Positions 57,741-64,000 of a DNA stretch of 64,000 nucleotides are shown piece after piece. Both the position numbers and the translations under genes were made by a program. The stretch is from Diphasiastrum complanatum (Eukaryota > Streptophyta > Lycopodiopsida > Lycopodiales > Lycopodiaceae). The notes beneath the pieces were generated by a model that saw nothing but the letters and a program-made list of their open reading frames with translations, was not told where the DNA came from and did no database searches. Each line of letters starts with the position of its first letter. Within the stretch, counting starts at the first letter, position 1. The DNA is taken from contig CM055099.1 in the NCBI GenBank assembly GCA_029204225.1, positions 64,229,614 through 64,293,613 of the forward strand. The letters are read 5' to 3'.

Positions 57741-58330
57741 TGCTGTGTTCTTGCCGTTGGATCGATTCATTTCTCTTTTCTGCTTACATTTGTGTTTCTA
57801 ATTTATCTCTTACCCTAATCCCTACTCTTGCCGTACTTCCGTTGGATCGATACATCGACCTTTTCCGCTTAGATTTGCTCATTCAATCTGTCTAACCAGA
57901 ATCGCTACTCTTGCCCTACTTTTGTGGAATCGACACATCTTACTTTTCCGCTTATACTTTTGTTCTTTCAATCCATCTTCGACCCTAATCTGTTTTTTCC
58001 TAATCCTGGTATAAAAACTTCTGATCAGGTAATTATCTATTTCTTCGCGCGCATCCCCTTGAGTCTATCTTTTACCCTAATCCCTACTCTTGCCGTACTT
58101 CCGTTGAATCGATACATTACATTTTTTGTTTATTATATTTGAGCTTTCAATCTGTGATTTACCCTAATCCCAACTTTTGCCGTACTTTTGTTAGATCGAT
58201 ACATCTCACTATTTGAATATTATTTGGGTCTTATCCATCTTCTACCCTAATCTCTTTTCTTTTGCTAATCCTAATATACAATTTTGCATCAGGTTATCTC
58301 CTTATTTGAGCTTTATCGCTGTCTTATTCT
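57741..58330 (+). repeat. degenerate tandem repeats upstream of SDE2
   Basis: TACCCTAATCCC(T)ACTC(T)TGCCGTACTTCCGTTGGATCGATACAT and variants recur near 57741 (partial), 57811, 57893, 57981, 58073, 58160 and 58243, at 80-90 base steps. A longer unit ending in ATAAAAACTTCTGATCAGGT / ATACAATTTTGCATCAGGT repeats at about 260 bases. The array runs to within 20 bases of the SDE2 ATG, so it must form much of its leader or promoter. The CAG-GT ends look like splice acceptors of a 5'UTR intron; not proven. Confidence 0.8.
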
Positions 58331-58349
58331 TTAGATTGTGTAAGCTGTA

Positions 58350-61300
58350 ATGGTGAGTAGCAACATGGCTCCTTCTCAGATGTTTGTCAAATGTCTAAAC
58401 GGACGCACACGCTGTTTGCAATTTGCAAAAAGTTCGCTTCCTTATGAGGATCTGCAGTCAATTGTATCGGATTTGGAGGGTGTTGCTCCTCCCTATCTAA
58501 GGTTGGTAGCTGGCACGATGGAGTTTCATTCTGATATAAGTCTTGTGGCTGGAGCTAACAATTTTTTTCCATCAATCACTGTTTTGTTACGATTGAGAGG
58601 CGGAAAAGGTGGTTTTGGTTCTCTGCTAAGAGGTGCAGCAACCAAAGCTGGCCAGAAAAAGACGAGCAACTTCGATGCGTGTCGGGACATGAGCGGGCGT
58701 AGGCTTCGCCATGTGAATGCCGAGAAAAAACTTAAGGAGTGGAAAGCGGACGTTAAAGAAAGAGAGTTGGAAAAAGTAGCAGAAGAGTTTTTAAAGAAAG
58801 AGAGAAAGAAGAAGCATGAAGATACAGGGATAGTGAAAGATATGGAGATTTTCAGAGAGGCGACCGTTAGGAATATGGAAGAGGTTGAATCAGCTGTTTT
58901 AAGTGGCTTGAAAGAGTCTCAAAGGCTGGGAGTGAATAGCAAAAGAAAAAAAGTCGAGGCCTTGGAGACAGCAGCAAAGCGAGCTTGCATATGGTGAGTG
59001 GTGATGAGACCTACCTTACAAGCTGTCAGATTGTTTTTCGCCTTCTTCATTTCATTACATTTTATGTTAAAACCTTAAATCGTAAAAGCTTAAATCAGAA
59101 GTACTGTGATCAGTTGTGATGTGATAAGAAGGGTTAGATGTAGTTCCACCATCCGTGCAACATGTTCCCACTACAGGCATCTAACAGCTGGCAGGCATGA
59201 TGCCTTCTCCCTAACGCTATGCCTGGTGAAATAGAGAGGCCTTTTGATTCCATCCGTAACATAATGGCCTTTGTGAATAAGAATTTTTTCTGGAAGAATG
59301 CTGGACTCTTGCTCATGCTCAATTGCCAATATTTGCATAAAAATGATGAAAATCTATTGCCACGACTCTCAATTTACGTCTCATGGAATGGCATACCGAC
59401 ACTTAAGGAATCTGACATCAACATACAGTTATTTACATCACAAGACCAACATGCACTGCAAACTAGAACACAAAGCAAGAGGTAAGGTTGAATGCCAATG
59501 GATCTACAACTGTTGTCTCCTGTATAGTTTCAGTAATAGATTCATGGTCAGTCCGTCCCACAAAATACATTGAAATATGTGGTGCCTCTATAATGAAGTG
59601 CCTTGCACTATTAGATTTTCAGAAAGGTGAACACATTAACAAGAAGTGTGGAAATTTGTAGAGAGTAGCCTTATTTACATTGAAATGTAAAAATCATTAA
59701 ACAGGTGCTGAAATTGAAATGTTGTCATAAGACTTGACTTTCAAACCGACGGCCTTGAAAGCAACACCCATTGCTCTTGTTAACTGACATGACAGCAAAA
59801 AGGTTTTGCAAAAGTGATCCCTCTCTCGTTTTGTATGTGAGTGTCCTAAAAAGTTAGGTGATTCAAAAAGTTCAAATATGTTTTACCATCATGTACAGAA
59901 AAGTATAAATAATTCTATGGCCTGTGCTTTAACATACCAGTTACGCTGGCTAGGGATGATTGAATCTGAAGGTCCAAATTTTTCAACTTATAAAACATTC
60001 TCAGCCATGGTTAACGAGTTGCAATCTGTATTCCTAACTCCACAACTGTTTGGAGCTTGAATGAAATGATTGCAGCCAGCATAATATTTCCACTTTTAGA
60101 AATTGTTCAGCCATGTGTTCCTTATTTGTCCTCCCTAGATCTGCATCATTGCTCGGAGCTTTCAAGTTTCATTGAAAGATTGTGTTTTGAGTCATTTCTC
60201 AATCATGTTGTTGAGAAGAAATAATCAGTTTTCTTACAGTATAGTGGAGCATGCACTTTGTTGGATATATCCTAGTTTTACCTGTAAAATGTCTGATGCT
60301 GTTAATTGGTTGTAAAATGACAGGATGGCAGAAGGGGATGAAGAGTTTGATGAGGATGAAGATGCTGAAAATGAAGAGCTCAGCAGATCTGTAGATCCAG
60401 CAGAAAAGTTTCAGAAGAAAGAAGTTGCAGAGTGCTCACAAAAGAAGATAGTTGCAGAGTGCATTGATCACACCGATGAAGAAGCTTCTTCTTCTCAGCA
60501 GATTATTGAACCAGGTGTCATTGAAATGCATAACATGTCAAATTTCTCTAGATATTGTTCTGTAGATCCAGCAGAAAAGTTTCAGAAGAAAGAAGTTGCA
60601 GATAACTCACAAAAGAAGATAGTTGCAGAGTGCATTGATCACACCCGCGAAGAAGCTTATTCTCCTCAGCAGATTAGTCAAGCGGCTGTCATCTTCCATA
60701 CCACATCAAACTGCTCTAACTATTGTGAAGAAGTTGAGCTATACAGCTTAAACAAGGAAGTACAGCCTATTCCTGATGGAAGCAAAATTGGGTTTTCAAA
60801 AGACATCCCTGACATTGAGAACATCCATGTGCCCATAATGCAGAATACAAGTGATAAATCAGGTGGCACAGATGCTTCACAACTAACAAAAGAAGCCAAT
60901 GAAGAAGATGTTTTAATAGAGAGGCCTTTGAATTTTGATGATTTTGCAACTGCAAAGGATTTGGAGGTATGATTTTTGTTTTACTTACCTATCCAATTTT
61001 GAGGTCAGTTGATGGGTTATCTGGGGGTATTTGACTGTGTGTCATCTTTTGAGATGCATAGCTTTAGAGATAGAGACAGAAAGTTCAGCTTTCATGCAAT
61101 GACAGCTTGTCAGTAGAACTTGCCATACTATAGTCAGACTAACTGCAAGTGGTTATGACTTGTTCAAAGCTGGCCCATCTCAGGCTGCGGCTTATTGAAC
61201 ATGAAGGTATCTGGGGGGTCCTTAAAATATCTGGATGGATAGTTGCTTGTTGCGGTGCATTTATGAACAATATAGATCACTGGTTCAATTTGAGTATTTT

Positions 61301-62855
61301 TTCTTTTGACATTCCCAGCAGGTTGTTCTCAAAGGCCTAATTCTGTGCTTCATCCCTACTTTGCATAGAAACCGGTTATAGATTTTTCAATTTGATTACC
61401 ATAGGAGATGTTTTCACATGTGTAACTAATTAAGTTTCTTCATCTGAGCAAACCTATAGTTGGTTCTCTTCCAGAAGTTCTAAAAACATTTCCTACGGTG
61501 TGTTCTTTGATTTCAGATCCCCACAATGTCCGCTTCGAAGATTGTCCTACGTTTTACCTGAGGTCAAAATTGTAAATTACACTCAGCTATAATCTGAACC
61601 CATTGTCAATGGGCCAGATGCAATGTAGCCTTTATATCAAGCAACATATGCTACCACCATGAATGTGTAGACTCTGTAGCTTCTTTGGAATGGCACTCTG
61701 CATGCAAGTGTATGGAACGCCCTTAGAGAATTACCAGGCAGTTCTAAAACTTGGAATAAAGGTGTGTTTAGAATGTAAACCAATTATAAACGCTGTTTTT
61801 TTTGTGCCAATCAATGCTTTTGGGCCTACTTATCCGTTGTCTCTTTCTGTCTCCTCATATGGAGTTTCTCCGTCATTCCTCTTATCGACACCTGCATGTC
61901 GTTGCCTGTTCCCTCCTCCTGGTTGCCTGCTCTTTTCCTTTCTCTATGCCTGTGCCTGCAGCACTGTCCGTTTGGCTGTATTCCTCTGCTTGCACTTTGC
62001 AGCGTTCTGCCAGCACTAGTTTTTTGTGTTCCTCCCATGGCTCGTCCTCCTTGCTTGTCTGCCTACTGGTTTCTTTCCCTCACCTTATCCTCTTCTCATT
62101 CCCTTCAACGAAAGACAAGGTTTTGAAAATGCTTTTGATAAAAACATAAGGACTATGCCCTTATTGCCTTGAGAACCTATCTTCTGCCATCTATACAAAT
62201 CTAAATTGTTGAGGTCATGAGGTCGTTAAGTTAATCAAAAAAATTCAGGAACTTCGATGGGCCTACAAGGAAGGCTCTGGAGAACCATGAATGATTGGAA
62301 AAAGGGTTCAATTATAAAGTTTAATTACTATTGAAATATTTCTCCTCTGTTTGCCAGCTCTGCATGAGAATGCATATCTTATTGAGATTTAAGAACATTT
62401 AGATAACATACTTGCATCTCTGTTGTTTCTAATGAAAGCTAAGTACTGGCCATTTGTTAAAGGAATTAGTATGTATTGTTATTCCTTTGTGTCATTTTTG
62501 TCACGTGCTCATCTACTTTTATTCTTATGAGAATGTTTTTAATCAATGTGTCTACTAAGATTAATTGTTTGTGTGCAAAGTATTACAAAAGCAAGTGGAA
62601 GGACTCTGTATTGAAAAATTTCATGTACCCTTCCCAATCTCAGAGAATCAGTTTCTGGATGCTAAATTTGGTTTATTCATTTTTCAGGTCCTTGGCTTGG
62701 AGAAACTGAAGTTTGAATTGCAGGCTTGTGGCCTTAAGTGTGGTGGTAGCTTATCTGAGCGTGCCTCCCGCCTGTTTCTTCTGAAGACAACACCCCTTGA
62801 GAAACTGGACAAAAAACATATTGCAAAGCTCAAAATAGCTGGCAAGTCTTCTTAA
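58350..62855 (+). CDS. SDE2: SDE2 homologue (ubiquitin fold, SAP)
   Basis: Three exons: 58350-58993, 60324-60966 and 62688-62855. Donors are GTGAGT and GTATGA, acceptors GACAG and TTCAG, and phases match (TG+G; then 0). The protein is about 484 aa. Residues 11-85 form a ubiquitin-like fold ([10 protein letters not shown]... to LLRLRGG), directly followed by [10 protein letters not shown]. In fission yeast and human SDE2 the GG-KGG bond is cut to release the C-terminal part. [20 protein letters not shown] is the conserved SDE2 core, then a lysine/glutamate helix. Exon 2 is acidic and carries a 57-residue duplication. The last exon ([20 protein letters not shown]) has the SAP pattern for nucleic-acid binding. 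In yeast the mature protein works in the spliceosome on a subset of introns; in human it also acts in replication-stress response. The plant role is less known. ATG 58350 is first in frame; the second, at 58365, is also possible. Confidence 0.93.
60388..60729 (+). repeat. in-frame 171-bp duplication in SDE2 exon 2
   Basis: [14 protein letters not shown] starts both units (60388 and 60559), each continuing [13 protein letters not shown] and a serine/glutamine-rich end. The copies differ at a small number of bases, and the length keeps the frame. Confidence 0.92.
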
Positions 62856-64000
62856 GAAGTCTATCTTACAGTTGTAGTAGTGCCTTTCTGTTGGATCCAA
62901 CTGGAATCTTTTGGATTCTGTGAACCTCAGACCTGGTGACACCCAAAAACGGCCTGCTATCTGTACTGGCAATGTAGAGAAAGGTTTACATGCTTGAAAC
63001 TTTGGATTTATGTTTTATCCGGCCCTGTCAGAGATTCAGTTTTCTCTTTAACCTAAGTGTTGTGGTTAGTTTTCAAAGCTTTTATTTGTTGTGGAAGTGT
63101 TGATTATCAAGATTTTCAAGTTTGGTTCTCGTATGTTTAGGCATCCTTAAATTCGCTTTCGTGATTGGCACTTTTGGCAATTGGGTAAGGTGAAGGGCTA
63201 GGTGTCATTGACGTACGCAGTCCAAACTCCTTTATGTAAACATTCTCCGACTGAAAGACAATGCATTTGAAATTCCTAAAGTTTGTGTTTGGATTCTTTT
63301 TTGCAAGCAAAATTTTATTTCAAGTAGTATGAAATACATAAGAAAGAGCCATGCTTGGAAGTAGTAGTAGACAAGGTTCGTTATAGCTCAATGAGAGGAT
63401 GAGTTTCCCACATCAGGAAAGTCAAGCTCAAACAATGTATAATCATCAATGCTCTATGCTTTTATTTGTAGATATGTCTTCTTAAGGGTTGTCAATTTGA
63501 AGGTTCATCCTTTAACGTGTTGAATATTGGACCTTAATGTATGATTCACAATATATGTTGTCGATCTTTTATACAAGGGTTTTGAATAAAGCTATCCCTA
63601 AGAGTGGATCACTATCAGTCTTTTGTTTACAAATTAATCAAAGTGTACAAGATTCTTGCCCACCTTGAAAAAAAAAAAATGGGACAATCTTGGAACATGT
63701 TCCAAATTGTTTCACACTAATGTGCACTGACAAATCGTAACTCTATGGAAATAGCTACACGGCGCACTTGATAAAAAAGAAACTGATTATGGCACTAATT
63801 ATTGCACTCTCGATGCTAAAAATATTATTCATGTGTATTGAGATCATATATACCTTGAAGACATTTGCATGCAATCTTCACCTATATCTATAAAAAAAAT
63901 GGCAAAAGTTGATTCTTCTAAACAAATACAAAATCAATTTTGAAGTGACGGTGGGAAGCAGGAAAAGTATTGGTTTGTGTCATGACAAATTTATTTATTA
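62856..64000. other. SDE2 3' region and downstream DNA
   Basis: No gene is seen. AATAAA at 63585-63590 is a possible poly(A) signal but is 730 bases past the stop. TTTCCCACATCAGG near 63400 recalls the snRNA promoter element but no snRNA follows. Confidence 0.4.

Noticed and set aside
61663..62149. Cys/Ser-rich frames in SDE2 intron 2
   Set aside because: Inside an intron with good splice sites; T/C-rich composition explains them.
63380..63460. TTTCCCACATCAGG followed by TATAATC, resembling a plant snRNA promoter
   Set aside because: Two mismatches to the upstream element and no snRNA sequence downstream.

Overview
This is nuclear DNA of a land plant, AT-rich and dominated by transposable elements. 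Long (GA)n/(CT)n runs, Ty1/copia and Ty3/gypsy relics, LINE relics, a plant-mitochondrial-type tRNA-Tyr relic and two plant genes with GT-AG introns support this. A non-seed vascular plant such as a fern would fit the repeat load and loose gene spacing, but that is inference; nothing here fixes the species.

Two genes look intact. At 3.5-5.1 kb on the minus strand is a two-exon WIP-type C2H2 zinc-finger transcription factor (about 355 aa) with all four fingers and the WIP motif. At 58.35-62.86 kb on the plus strand is a three-exon SDE2 homologue (about 484 aa) with an N-terminal ubiquitin fold, a GG-KGG processing site and a C-terminal SAP-like domain; splice phases agree at both introns. A possible small membrane protein lies at 10.6 kb. 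An unrecognised family occurs as a partial copy (3.0-3.5 kb) and a longer multi-exon, frameshifted copy (47.4-49.6 kb).

Layout: 0-3.5 kb holds a tRNA-derived SINE, a LINE relic and the short copy of the unknown family. 3.5-5.8 kb is the WIP gene with CT-rich leader DNA. 6-17 kb contains broken copia and gypsy pieces, the tRNA-Tyr relic and a tandem duplication. 17.97-33.55 kb is a nested complex of one LTR-retrotransposon family. It has LTRs of about 1.2 kb, a TGGTATCAGAGCC primer-binding site and no recognisable pol. It lies inside a decayed gag-like frame and is flanked by the 5-bp duplication CATGG; a reverse-oriented member inside it is flanked by GTATG. 33.6-41.3 kb carries the rest of that host frame, a GC-rich LTR-like block, a long dispersed repeat also present inverted at 13 kb, and tandem repeats. 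42-44 kb holds a LINE endonuclease fragment and a copia gag/protease region cut off at a (GA)n tract. 46-54 kb mixes LTR pieces, the unknown multi-exon family, an unexplained 2.6-kb block with one nearly open frame, and a copia relic. 55-57.5 kb is the C-terminal half of a LINE, followed by tandem repeats that run up to SDE2.

The most novel material is in the nested LTR family. Its leader carries five small potential hairpins in a row, with a compensatory base change between two copies. Its interior carries a decayed, unrecognised frame with an internal repeat. The unknown multi-exon family is the other candidate for something undescribed. Most coordinates of decayed elements are read by eye and are approximate.
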